A program made the translations under genes and the position numbers. 64,000 nucleotides of DNA from the NCBI GenBank assembly GCA_964547995.1, contig CAZJRB010000001.1, forward strand, positions 97,804 through 161,803. Reading direction: 5' to 3'. How positions within the stretch are numbered: position 1 is the first letter of the stretch; each line of letters opens with the position of its first letter. The DNA is from CAZJRB01 sp964547995 (GTDB taxonomy: Bacteria; Planctomycetota; Planctomycetia; Pirellulales; Thermoguttaceae). The notes beneath the pieces were generated by a model. It saw nothing but the letters and a program-made list of their open reading frames with translations. It had not been told where the DNA came from and searched no databases. This document shows, piece by piece, positions 42,388-50,960 of the stretch.

Positions 42388-44115
42388 CTACTCCACCCGC
42401 TTCACGTATACGTAGTACGCCCCGCGGGACTTGTCCCCCTCGCCGATGAAGTAGGTTTGCAAGCGGGTTTTGCCGGCCTTGAGCTTGACCTTGAACCTGG
42501 CGGCGATGTCGCCGGTCTTGACCGGCACCGTTTCGTCGACCTCTCCGATCACGAGCCGGGCCTTTTGGGCCTGGATGCCGGGACCCTCGTTGATTGGGGC
42601 GTTCTTTTCTTTGGGCCAGCGGCGCAATTCGAACTCGTACGTGCCGTCGCGGTCGACCCGGATCGCCCAAAAGCCGTTTGCGGCGGTGCCGGACCTGATG
42701 TGCCCGTGGTTCCAAGGGACTTTGGGCCCGTGCCAGTCGTGGCAGGTGATCGTGGCCGGATTCTCGGCGTCGTTGCCGATCACGATGTGGGCGTATTTGT
42801 CGTGGTTCTTCGAGACGTCGGCCCACCAGTTGTCGTAAACCTTTCTCAGCCGTTCGACGACGTCGGGATGTTCGGCCGCGACGTTCTTCGCCTGGCCGGG
42901 GTCGCTCTGCATGTCGTAAAGCTCCTTGCCGTTGACCAGCCGCCAGCGGTCGGTCATGACGGCGCACTTGCGCCACTTGGTCGGGTGGTCGATCCGCTGC
43001 GACTCGACGATCAGTTCGCGGTCGGGCCAGTTCTTGTCGTTGCCCCTAAGCAACGGGGCAATGCTCATCCCGTCGAACTTCACCCCCTTGGGCTTTTTCA
43101 GCCCGCACAGGTCGATCAAGGTCGGCAGCATGTCCATGTGGGCGGTGAGCCGGGCGACGTCGCGCCCGCCGGTCAGCCCGCCGTCGGGCCAGTAGAAGAA
43201 GCAGGGCACGCGGTGGCCGCCGTCGTACTCGCTTCCCTTGTGGCCTTTCATTCCGGCGTTGAACCGCCCGCCGGCCGTGCCGTTGTCGGTCGTGAAGATG
43301 AGGATCGTGTTCTTTTCAAGGCCAAGTTCCTTGAGTTTCTTGCGGAGCTTGGCCATGTTTTCATCGATGTTGGTGATCATGCCGCAGAACTTGGCGTTGA
43401 CCTTCTTGCCCTCGTACATCTTGGCGTACTTCTCGGCGACCAACAGCGGGCCGTGCGGGGCGTTGGTCGGGATGTATGCCAGGAACGGCTTGCCTTCCTT
43501 CTTGCTCTGTTCGATGAACTTGATCGCCGCGTCGAACCAGACGTCGGTGCAGTAGCCCTCCTGCTTCTCGGGCTTGCCGTTGTGGTAGTAGGTATCGTCG
43601 AAGTAATTGTTGTCCCAGTAGTCGGGCGTCTGGCAGACGCCGCCACCGCCGTGGACCAGGACCTCGTCGAATCCGCGGTCCTGCGGACGGAAGGGATACG
43701 TGTCGCCGAGATGCCACTTGCCGAAGACGCCGGTCCGGTAGCCGCCGGCCTGGAACACGTCGCCCATCGTCTTCTCGTCGGCCCAGAGGATCGACCGGCC
43801 CATGATCGTGTGCCACACGCCGACCCGGTCGGAGTATCGCCCGGTCATCAGCGCCGAACGCGTCGGCGAGCAGGTCGGATCGACGTGGTAGTTGGTCAGC
43901 CGGACGCTCTCGCCGTGCATCTTGTCGAGCGCGGGCGTGATGATGACGTCGTTGCCGTGGGCGCGGATGTCGCCGTAGCCCTGGTCGTCGGTCATCACGA
44001 GAATCACGTTGGGCTGCTTGGCCTTTTCCGCAGCGAAAAGCGGCCCGGCCGACATCACGGCGGTCGCAAGGACCAAGGCAACCAGCAGAGAGCGGCGTGT
44101 CACATCTGTAATCAT
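42388..44115 (-). CDS. Secreted arylsulfatase-type sulfatase
   Basis: A 575-residue protein with an N-terminal signal peptide (twin-arginine-like RRSLLVALVLATA). The sulfatase core VILVMTDDQGYGDIRAHG leads to the formylglycine motif CSPTRSALMTGRYSDRVG, in which the Cys is converted by an activating enzyme (none seen in this window). Metal-ligand histidine in GKWHLGDTYPF and NAPHGPLL. Planctomycete sulfatases of this family act on sulfated algal polysaccharides; the exact substrate is not shown. Upstream spacer holds R1 copies. Confidence 0.92.
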   Translation of the reverse strand: MITDVTRRSLLVALVLATAVMSAGPLFAAEKAKQPNVILVMTDDQGYGDIRAHGNDVIITPALDKMHGESVRLTNYHVDPTCSPTRSALMTGRYSDRVGVWHTIMGRSILWADEKTMGDVFQAGGYRTGVFGKWHLGDTYPFRPQDRGFDEVLVHGGGGVCQTPDYWDNNYFDDTYYHNGKPEKQEGYCTDVWFDAAIKFIEQSKKEGKPFLAYIPTNAPHGPLLVAEKYAKMYEGKKVNAKFCGMITNIDENMAKLRKKLKELGLEKNTILIFTTDNGTAGGRFNAGMKGHKGSEYDGGHRVPCFFYWPDGGLTGGRDVARLTAHMDMLPTLIDLCGLKKPKGVKFDGMSIAPLLRGNDKNWPDRELIVESQRIDHPTKWRKCAVMTDRWRLVNGKELYDMQSDPGQAKNVAAEHPDVVERLRKVYDNWWADVSKNHDKYAHIVIGNDAENPATITCHDWHGPKVPWNHGHIRSGTAANGFWAIRVDRDGTYEFELRRWPKEKNAPINEGPGIQAQKARLVIGEVDETVPVKTGDIAARFKVKLKAGKTRLQTYFIGEGDKSRGAYYVYVKRVE

Positions 44116-44228
44116 CGTAGTTCTCCTCCAAGAAGCGTCTTTAGGGAACGGGGGATTCTGGGAAGGATCTCATTATGGCATGGCTAGAAGCAGTTGGCAA
44201 CTCGGCGACCGGGTACACGGAAAATGCT

Positions 44229-44352
44229 GTAGGGTGGGACAAGCGCAGCGCCGGCCCACCAGTAGTTGTAGTAGTTGTTGTAGGGTGGGACAAGCACAGC
44301 GACGGCCCACCCGGGTGATGGTGGGCCGGCGCTGCGCTTGTCCCACCCTACT
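44229..44352. repeat. R1 palindromic repeats (one half and one full copy)
   Basis: TGTAGGGTGGGACAAGCGCA at 44229, then a full inverted copy at 44280-44352, separated by a GTAGTTGTA-type array. It provides the stop codon TAG of the HAD-phosphatase gene on the minus strand. Confidence 0.85.
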
Positions 44353-44857
44353 TGCGTTTCTCGGCCGTTCCCATCAACCGCAGCAACAAGCGTTCCGGGG
44401 GGCGTTTTACGCGGGTGAACCAGTGCTCTTCCTCGGGGTGAATCGGGCGGACCAGGATGCTCGTCAACCCGGCCAGGCGCCCGGCTATTACGTCGGCAAA
44501 GAGCTGGTCGCCGACCATGGCCGTCTTCTTGGGGTCGTAGCCCATTCGCCGCATCGCCTTGCGGATCCGAAACGGAAACGGTTTGAGTGCCTTCGCGAAG
44601 AACGGGAGATCGACCTTCCCGGCAAATTCCCCGATCCGTTTTCCCAACCCGTTCGAGGCCAAGCACAACTGAATGCCGCCGGAGCGGAGTTCGTCCATCC
44701 ACGCGTCCACTTCCGGCGTCACCTCCGCTGCCCGGTATCGCTTCAGCGTGCAGTCGACGTCGAGCAGCAAAAACTCGATGTCCATCTCGCGGAGCCGTTC
44801 GAGGGTAAGCTCCTCGACGCGTTCGACTCGGAGGTGTGGGGCGAGGAATTTCAGCAT
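44348..44857 (-). CDS. YqeG-family HAD phosphatase
   Basis: A 169-residue haloacid dehalogenase-type IIIA phosphatase of the YqeG group. The first Asp motif is FLLLDVDCTLKRYRAAEV (usually DVDNTL), the second is CLASNGLG, and MVGDQLFADVIAG is motif IV. The start ATG touches repeat R8 and the stop is in repeat R1. Substrate is unknown; some YqeG members act on phosphatidylglycerol phosphate. Confidence 0.85.
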   Translation of the reverse strand: MLKFLAPHLRVERVEELTLERLREMDIEFLLLDVDCTLKRYRAAEVTPEVDAWMDELRSGGIQLCLASNGLGKRIGEFAGKVDLPFFAKALKPFPFRIRKAMRRMGYDPKKTAMVGDQLFADVIAGRLAGLTSILVRPIHPEEEHWFTRVKRPPERLLLRLMGTAEKRK

Positions 44858-44929
44858 GTACGATGGCCCTCCGAGGCCGTCGCGCGTGTCAAACCGTTGG
44901 CAATCGACGGCCTCGGAGGGCCATCGTAC
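44858..44929. repeat. Palindromic repeat R8
   Basis: Twenty-five-base perfect arms: GTACGATGGCCCTCCGAGGC and on at 44858, and complement at 44905-44929. It lies directly before the YqeG-like gene start, so it is in its leader. Confidence 0.85.
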
Positions 44930-44957
44930 CGGCTGTATTGTATTTCAAAACACGTTC

Positions 44958-45782
44958 TTAATCGCATATCCAGTAGCGGAAAATGCAGTAAAACACCCTC
45001 ATGGCGTCCCAAAATCCGATCTTCTTGCCTTCCTGGTACGTCCGCCCGAAGTAGGTGATCCCCAACTCGTAGATCCGATACTTCCGCCGGGCCACTTTGG
45101 CCGTCAGTTCGGGATCGATGCCGAAGCGATTCTGTTTGAGTGTCGGAAGGATTGCCTCGATCACCTCGCGGCGGAAGACCTTGTAACAGGTCTCCATGTC
45201 GGTCAGGTTCAGATCGGTGAACATATTCGAGAGGATGGTCAACACCCGGTTGGCAACCCGATGCCAGTAGTACAGCACGCGATGCGGCCCGACGGCCAGA
45301 AAACGGGAGCCGTAGACCACGTCGGCCACGCCCTCGACGATCGGCTGGATCAGCCGCCGGTACTCGGCCGGGTCGTATTCGAGATCGGCGTCTTGAATGA
45401 TGACGATATCGCCGGTGGCCCGGGCGAACCCGGTCTTCAGCGACGCGCCCTTGCCGCGGTTCCGTTCGTGATAGAGAACCTGCAGATCGCCGTCGAACTC
45501 CATCTCTCGAAGGACCTCGCGGGTGCCGTCGGTGCTGCCGTCGTCGACGACGATGATCTCGGTCGGGACGGGGACATCGCGAATCCGGCGGAGGATCTCC
45601 CGAATGGTCTCTCGTTCATTGTAGACCGGCACGACGACCGAGAGCCGCCAATCGTCGGGGATCGGGTAGACGCCCAACTGCCGGGTGACGTCCTCGCCGA
45701 GGATCCGCCGGAGGTGATCCACCGAAAGACCACTCGCAGGAGTGGTGGCGTCATCACCTGATGGGGCCATTTCTTCAGGCAT
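44958..45782 (-). CDS. Glycosyltransferase family 2 (dolichol-phosphate-mannose synthase-like)
   Basis: A 274-residue cytoplasmic GT-A transferase. [18 protein letters not shown] opens the fold, [13 protein letters not shown] is the first nucleotide-contact motif, and [11 protein letters not shown] contains the D-x-D metal site; [12 protein letters not shown] and [15 protein letters not shown] fit the DPM1-like branch. No C-terminal membrane segments, so it is probably a soluble polyprenyl-phosphate glycosyltransferase. N-terminal ~45 residues are unusual. It lies divergent from galU. Confidence 0.88.
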   Translation of the reverse strand: MPEEMAPSGDDATTPASGLSVDHLRRILGEDVTRQLGVYPIPDDWRLSVVVPVYNERETIREILRRIRDVPVPTEIIVVDDGSTDGTREVLREMEFDGDLQVLYHERNRGKGASLKTGFARATGDIVIIQDADLEYDPAEYRRLIQPIVEGVADVVYGSRFLAVGPHRVLYYWHRVANRVLTILSNMFTDLNLTDMETCYKVFRREVIEAILPTLKQNRFGIDPELTAKVARRKYRIYELGITYFGRTYQEGKKIGFWDAMRVFYCIFRYWICD

Positions 45783-45942
45783 GATGTGGAATCTGGGGGA
45801 TCACGAAATCGGTTTAGGCCTCCCTTATACCATGGATTTGTTCCTTAAGGCTATTGGAATCGACTTTCCCTTTTCGAGTTCCCTGTGTTAAGCTACGCAG
45901 GCATGAGTTGGTCACTAGAGACGCCCCCCTAGAGAGCTACCG

Positions 45943-46863
45943 ATGGCCGTCGATCTTGCCGTTGTGCCGGTGGCAGGCCGTGGCACCCGGCTGCTGCCGC
46001 TGACCAAGAGCCAACCTAAAGAGATGCTGCCGATGGGCCGCAAGCCGGTGGTCCAGTACGTGGTCGAGGAGTTGGCCCGTTGCGGGATCGGCCGGTTGCT
46101 GTTTGTCACCGGACCGGGCAAGACGGCCATCGAGAATCATTTCGACATCGACGTGGAATTGATTGCGAACATTCGGGAGACGGGCAAGGAGGAATTGCTC
46201 GAGGAACTGGCGTTCGAACGGGCCGATCTCGAATACTTCTACACCCGGCAGCGCCGGCAGCTTGGCCTGGGCCATGCCGTGTTGTGTGCCAGGCCCGTCG
46301 TCGGAAACCAGCCGTTTGTGGTGGCCTTGGGCGATTCGGTCATCGGACTGCACGCCGAGTCGGCCGTGGTCCGCACGATGATCGAGCAGTTTGATTCGGC
46401 CGGCGCCGATGCGGTCGTTGCGTTGGAGGAAGTGCCGCTGGAGGAAGTCGTCCACTACGGCATAGCCCAACCGCGCGGCGAAGTGGACGACGTGTTTGAA
46501 TTGTCCGACTTGATCGAGAAGCCGGGCGTGGACGAGGCCCCGAGCTGCCTGGCGGTCGCCGCGCGCTACGTGTTTTGCCCGGCCATTTTCGACCATCTTG
46601 AAAAGACGCCGCCCGGCAAAGGAGATGAAATCCAACTGACCGACGCCATTCGCCTTTTGCTCCGCGACGGCGGCAAAGTGATCGGGGTCCGCCTGCCGGC
46701 CGACGAGCCGCGATTCGACATCGGCAACTTCGAAAGCTACTTCCTCGCCTTCGCCGAATTCGCCATGGCCGACCCGCAATACGGGCCCGCCCTGCAATGG
46801 CGCATGGCGGAGCTATTAGGAAAGCAGGGAACCGAAACGAAAGGAGGGGGCACCCGCCCATAG
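45943..46863 (+). CDS. galU: UTP-glucose-1-phosphate uridylyltransferase
   Basis: A 306-residue nucleotidyltransferase that makes UDP-glucose. The N-terminal VVPVAGRGTRLLPLTKSQPK motif with the KEMLP lysine, LGLGHAVLCARP and GDSVIG are typical of bacterial GalU. The last residues (GTETKGGGTRP) and stop are encoded by a half R2 repeat. UDP-glucose feeds polysaccharide and envelope synthesis. Confidence 0.93.
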   Translation: MAVDLAVVPVAGRGTRLLPLTKSQPKEMLPMGRKPVVQYVVEELARCGIGRLLFVTGPGKTAIENHFDIDVELIANIRETGKEELLEELAFERADLEYFYTRQRRQLGLGHAVLCARPVVGNQPFVVALGDSVIGLHAESAVVRTMIEQFDSAGADAVVALEEVPLEEVVHYGIAQPRGEVDDVFELSDLIEKPGVDEAPSCLAVAARYVFCPAIFDHLEKTPPGKGDEIQLTDAIRLLLRDGGKVIGVRLPADEPRFDIGNFESYFLAFAEFAMADPQYGPALQWRMAELLGKQGTETKGGGTRP

Positions 46864-46935
46864 CTATCATAACCAACCCTGGACACCGAGAAGTCTCCGG
46901 ACTGAATCACGCCCAACCGGAAAGGGAGATGAATC

Positions 46936-48978
46936 ATGTGGAGCAGGGCAAGATTGCTGCTCGTGATTTCGATTTGTGCGTTTGTGTCTTGTGTGGCGAT
47001 GGTGCCGCGACGTGCTGCCGCCGACTTGCCGCGCGTTGCATCTGTTGAGCTGCCCCGGCACGCGATTGACGTGTTGGGCGATGACCGTTTCACCTGTACG
47101 GCCAGTGAAGTCTTCTATCAGGATGACGAGCATGTCTTGGCGGTCTGCGGAAAGACGGCAACTCGCTTTGAAGCGGCAACCGGACGGCGGAAGGACCTGC
47201 AAACGGACGCTGGCATCTTTCTCGGCCCGACTTGCCTGCTGCGAGGTGGCGATCGTTGGGTGTTTGGAACGACGTGGAAGAAAAACGAAAGCGTTGTCGA
47301 AATCTGGGACATGTCTTTCAAACAGCCGCGGCGCGAGATCAAACAACCGGAAAAAAAACAGGCGCTGGCACTGAGCGGCGACGGCAAGTTCTTGGCAATC
47401 CTCGAGACGAAGTACGACGACCTGAGTATTGAGATCGTCAACGTTGAAAACGGCCAAGCGACGGATCGGGTGCCGGGACCGGAGCATATCCTGGGCAACT
47501 CGCAACACAATCCGCGGGCTTGGTTCGCCCGCGGCGGCCGGGTATTGGTCGTCTCGCACACCTTACAACAAAACGGCAAGTATCAACTCGACGTCCGCTT
47601 CTTTCCGTTGAGCAATGAGGGAAAACTCGGCGAGCCGATCTCGACCATGGAGCTGCCGGGATTCAATGGCCAGTGGCGGTTGTTGCCGACGCGCGATGAT
47701 GACCACATACTGGCGGTCGGCAATGACGCCATCCTGCACAACTTTGCGACCGGTAAGACGACGGCCTCGGTCAAGTTCCGGGGCTCGGCGTTTAGCGCAG
47801 CGGTCAACCGCGACCTCTCGGTGCTCGCCGTTTGCGGAAACTCGGGAGAGATTTGTCTATGGGACGTGGCGACGCAAAAGCTGTTGCGGCGAATCGAGAC
47901 CAAGCAGGGATCCATCCGTTCCGTCAACTTCTCGCCTGACGATCAGATGCTGGTGGGGGCGGGTCCCGGCCGAATTCATTTTTGGGATGTGCGAACGGGC
48001 CTCGAGGTACACGGGGGATCCAATCCGTCGTTCGGTGCTCCGAAGGCCATTGCGGTTTCCCCGGATATGGATTTTGTTGCGGTCGCCGACAGGCGCGGAC
48101 GAGCGCAGCTTTGGAACCTCAAGACGCGCAAGCGGATCGACTTGGAAGATAATCCCGTGCGGGCCAGGGGCGGATTTGATCCTTGGCCGGGACCCAATTT
48201 TCTGGCCATGTCGAAAGACGGCAGCCGCTTGGTGGGCGGCAGCAACAACGCCCACAACGTTGTCAACGTCTGGGATACGGCTTCCGGGCGGCGGCTGATG
48301 AAAATCGCCGGGCATCGGTGGCCGATCATGGGGGTGGCGATCTCGGCCGACGGCACCAAGATGGCCTCGACCAGCCGCGACAGCACGGTGCGTGTCGTCG
48401 ACAGCGACGGCAAGCTGTTGCACACGTTTGCCGACGCGTCGGCGTCCGTGGCGTTCTTTCCCGACGGCAACCGTATTGTCGCGTGCCACGCGCACGGCAA
48501 GGGCGACGGTTTGCGGGTCTTCAACCTGCAAACCGGCAAGCTGGAAAAGGAACTTCATGCACCGCGCGAGAAACGGTCCCCGTGGGCGTACTCGGTCGCG
48601 GTTTCGCCCGACGGCAACCGCATCGCCTCGATCCATCGCGACGGTGTCGTTCGCTTGTGGGACCTGGGCCACGACCGGCCGACGCGTGAAATCGCGTTGC
48701 GGCAGGACGGTCCCCAGTCGGGGCACACGACCGGTTGCGCCGCATTCTCGCCGGACGGAAAGACGCTCGCCGCATCGGCAGGAACGGAAGCGATCTTTCT
48801 GTGCGACGTGCGATCGGGCCGAGTGAAAGCCGAACTCGTCGGGCATCGCAAATACGCGACGTCGTTTGCTTTCGACAAGTCGGGCGACGTTCTTGCTTCG
48901 GCGAGTCCCGACTATCGCGTTATTATTTGGGGTGTTCGCCGGGCACTTGCGGCGGATGAACCTGCCGATACCGAGTAA
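46936..48978 (+). CDS. Secreted WD40 repeat protein
   Basis: A 680-residue protein with an N-terminal signal peptide (RARLLLVISICAFVSCVA). At least seven WD40-like blades follow, with GEICLWDVATQKLLRRIE, VNVWDTASGRRLMKIAGHRW and VRLWDLGHDRPTREIA as examples. Scaffold or sensor role is likely for a secreted propeller in planctomycetes, but no ligand can be named. It sits between galU and a GHMP kinase. Confidence 0.87.
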   Translation: MWSRARLLLVISICAFVSCVAMVPRRAAADLPRVASVELPRHAIDVLGDDRFTCTASEVFYQDDEHVLAVCGKTATRFEAATGRRKDLQTDAGIFLGPTCLLRGGDRWVFGTTWKKNESVVEIWDMSFKQPRREIKQPEKKQALALSGDGKFLAILETKYDDLSIEIVNVENGQATDRVPGPEHILGNSQHNPRAWFARGGRVLVVSHTLQQNGKYQLDVRFFPLSNEGKLGEPISTMELPGFNGQWRLLPTRDDDHILAVGNDAILHNFATGKTTASVKFRGSAFSAAVNRDLSVLAVCGNSGEICLWDVATQKLLRRIETKQGSIRSVNFSPDDQMLVGAGPGRIHFWDVRTGLEVHGGSNPSFGAPKAIAVSPDMDFVAVADRRGRAQLWNLKTRKRIDLEDNPVRARGGFDPWPGPNFLAMSKDGSRLVGGSNNAHNVVNVWDTASGRRLMKIAGHRWPIMGVAISADGTKMASTSRDSTVRVVDSDGKLLHTFADASASVAFFPDGNRIVACHAHGKGDGLRVFNLQTGKLEKELHAPREKRSPWAYSVAVSPDGNRIASIHRDGVVRLWDLGHDRPTREIALRQDGPQSGHTTGCAAFSPDGKTLAASAGTEAIFLCDVRSGRVKAELVGHRKYATSFAFDKSGDVLASASPDYRVIIWGVRRALAADEPADTE

Positions 48979-49045
48979 GAAGAGAATAGCACGAGAGGAA
49001 AGAACGAAGCAGGAAGGAAACCCCAACAGCAATCGCCCCGAGCTA

Positions 49046-49130
49046 CGGCCGGGGGCAGGTGCCCCCTGCTTTTTGTCGCCACCCACCACTCACCATCCAC
49101 CATCCACCACTCACCACCCACCATCCACCC
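49046..49130. repeat. Half R2 and ATCCACC arrays
   Basis: GGCCGGGGGCAGGTGCCCCC (49050-49069) followed by CACCCACCACTCACCATCCA-type tandem units (49080-49130), ending directly at the start codon of the kinase gene. Confidence 0.75.
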
Positions 49131-50138
49131 ATGCTCATTATCCGCAAGAAAGCTTACGCGCGCGCCGGGCTGATCGGCAATCCGTCCGACGGTTACCACG
49201 GCAAGACGCTGGCACTTGCGGTGCGCGACTTCCGCGCGGAAGTGTCGCTTTACGAGTGGGATCAGGTGGAAGTGGTTTTCAGCCAGAACGATCAAACCCG
49301 GTTCGATTCGGTCGACGAGTTGGTCCGTGACGTCCGGTTGCACGGCTACTACGGCGGGATTCGGCTGATCAAGGCGACGATCAAGAAGTTTGTCGATTAT
49401 TGCCGCCGCCGGGACCTCCCGCTGCATTCGCAGAACTTCTCCGTCCGTTACGAGAGCGACATCCCGCGCTGCGTCGGATTGGCCGGCTCCAGCGCGATCA
49501 TCGTAGCCACCCTTCGCTGCCTGATGGAATTCTACGGGATCGAGATTCCCAAGGACGTCCAGCCGTCGCTGGCCCTCTCGGTCGAGACGGAAGAGCTGGG
49601 TATCACCGCCGGGTTGCAGGACCGCGTGGTCCAGGTCTACGAGGGACTGGTCTACATGGATTTTGCCAAGGAGCGGATGCGGGATCATGCGGGCTTGCAG
49701 TGCGGTGTCTACGAACCGATGGAAACCGCGCAGTTGCCGCCGCTTTTTATCGCCTATCGCACCGACGCAAGCGAGCCGACCGAGGTGATCCACAGCAACC
49801 TGCGTGCCCGGTTCGAAAGCGGCGAGCCGGCCGTTGTTGAGGCCATGGGCCGGTTCGCCGAACTGACGGTCGACGCCCGGACGGCCATCGACCACGGCGA
49901 TTGGGACCGGCTCGGTCAACTGATCGACGCGAATTTCGACCTGCGCCGGTCGATTTGCCGGCTTCCGGCCGAGCAGATCGAGATGGTCGAATGCGCCCGG
50001 GCCGCCGGCGCCACTGCCAAGTTCGCCGGTTCCGGCGGCGCGATTATCGGGACCTGCGGCGACGAGCCGACGCTGAAACAACTTCGGGCGAAGCTGTCCG
50101 GGATCGGCTGCCGGATGATCCGGCCGGTCGTCGATTGA
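49131..50138 (+). CDS. GHMP-family sugar kinase (glucuronokinase-like)
   Basis: A 335-residue GHMP kinase. The N-terminal motif KKAYARAGLIGNPSDGYHGK closely resembles plant glucuronokinase (RAGLLGNPSD-Y-GK), GHMP motif 2 is PRCVGLAGSSAIIVATLRC and motif 3 is AKFAGSGGAIIG. Start ATG follows repeat DNA. The neighbouring galU suggests a sugar-1-phosphate/UDP-sugar pathway; glucuronate 1-phosphate to UDP-glucuronate is an attractive reading but is inferred. Confidence 0.82.
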   Translation: MLIIRKKAYARAGLIGNPSDGYHGKTLALAVRDFRAEVSLYEWDQVEVVFSQNDQTRFDSVDELVRDVRLHGYYGGIRLIKATIKKFVDYCRRRDLPLHSQNFSVRYESDIPRCVGLAGSSAIIVATLRCLMEFYGIEIPKDVQPSLALSVETEELGITAGLQDRVVQVYEGLVYMDFAKERMRDHAGLQCGVYEPMETAQLPPLFIAYRTDASEPTEVIHSNLRARFESGEPAVVEAMGRFAELTVDARTAIDHGDWDRLGQLIDANFDLRRSICRLPAEQIEMVECARAAGATAKFAGSGGAIIGTCGDEPTLKQLRAKLSGIGCRMIRPVVD

Positions 50139-50178
50139 GTTGCCGGGTCGTCTCCATGCCGGTTCGCCCGTCGTCTCC

Positions 50179-50766
50179 CTACATCAAGGCCATCACAACC
50201 AAGACGATCACCACAATCAAGACGATGACGACGAGGACCGCCCGGCCGATCCACTTTTCCTTCTTCTGATGAGCGACATACGAAGCAATGGTCGAGGCTT
50301 CCGATCCCGTGTCAACGTCGATATTGAGAACGGGCCCGGACAACGGGGGCGGCTCGGGCGGCACTCCGGATAGCGGCGGCGCGGACCTGCCCGGCGGACG
50401 TTGCGACGGCAACGGCGGCGGTTTCGGGGCCTGCTTCGGCGGTGGGGTCGGAGGACCTCCCGCCGCAACGCCTTGCTTCGCCAACTGCTCCCGCAACTCC
50501 TTGTCGTAAGACTTCTTTCTTCCCGGATCCAGCAGACAGAGTTGCGCGGCGGCGACCTCGTTGAGAATCCGTTGCGACACCTCCGAGTGCTTTCCCGACG
50601 CAAAGGTCTTCAGGTGGACCATGCGGGCGTCGGCCGCCGTGCCGATCACGTCGGCGTCCTGCTCGAACAGATCGAGCCCCAGCAATCGGTAGTGGTGGGG
50701 GGGCTGCTCGCGAGGTGGAATCCCCAACCATTTGCGGTAGGGGTCAAACGGACTCTCTTCTGCCAT
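50179..50766 (-). CDS. Planctomycete conserved protein with a C-terminal membrane anchor
   Basis: A 195-residue protein. N-terminal signature SPFDPYRKWLGIPPREQPPH is a planctomycete-typical module, followed by HYRLLGLDLFEQDADVI, which has a J-domain-like feel (HYRLLGL). A Pro-rich, low-complexity linker and a single C-terminal membrane segment (RAVLVVIVLIVVIVLVVMAL) complete it. Start at MAEESPFDPY for motif and length. Probably a membrane-associated cytoplasmic adaptor. Confidence 0.8.
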   Translation of the reverse strand: MAEESPFDPYRKWLGIPPREQPPHHYRLLGLDLFEQDADVIGTAADARMVHLKTFASGKHSEVSQRILNEVAAAQLCLLDPGRKKSYDKELREQLAKQGVAAGGPPTPPPKQAPKPPPLPSQRPPGRSAPPLSGVPPEPPPLSGPVLNIDVDTGSEASTIASYVAHQKKEKWIGRAVLVVIVLIVVIVLVVMALM

Positions 50767-50960
50767 CGTCGGGATGAAGACGGTTGACGGTATGGGTAAC
50801 AATCCAGGGGCCATTATGCGGGAAACCGCCCCCGGATGCAACCAATCCCTTTCCATAATGGGACCCCCATCGGTACGCCCTCTTGATGCCGTTCGGGAAG
50901 CCGGTATGTTGGAGAATTGACGGCGTACTGGTCGCGGTTTTGTAAATCAGGATACGTGCC

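Noticed and set aside
42457..44187. 576-codon plus-strand frame opposite the sulfatase
   Set aside because: Shadow of the sulfatase third positions; no domain, while the sulfatase motifs are intact.
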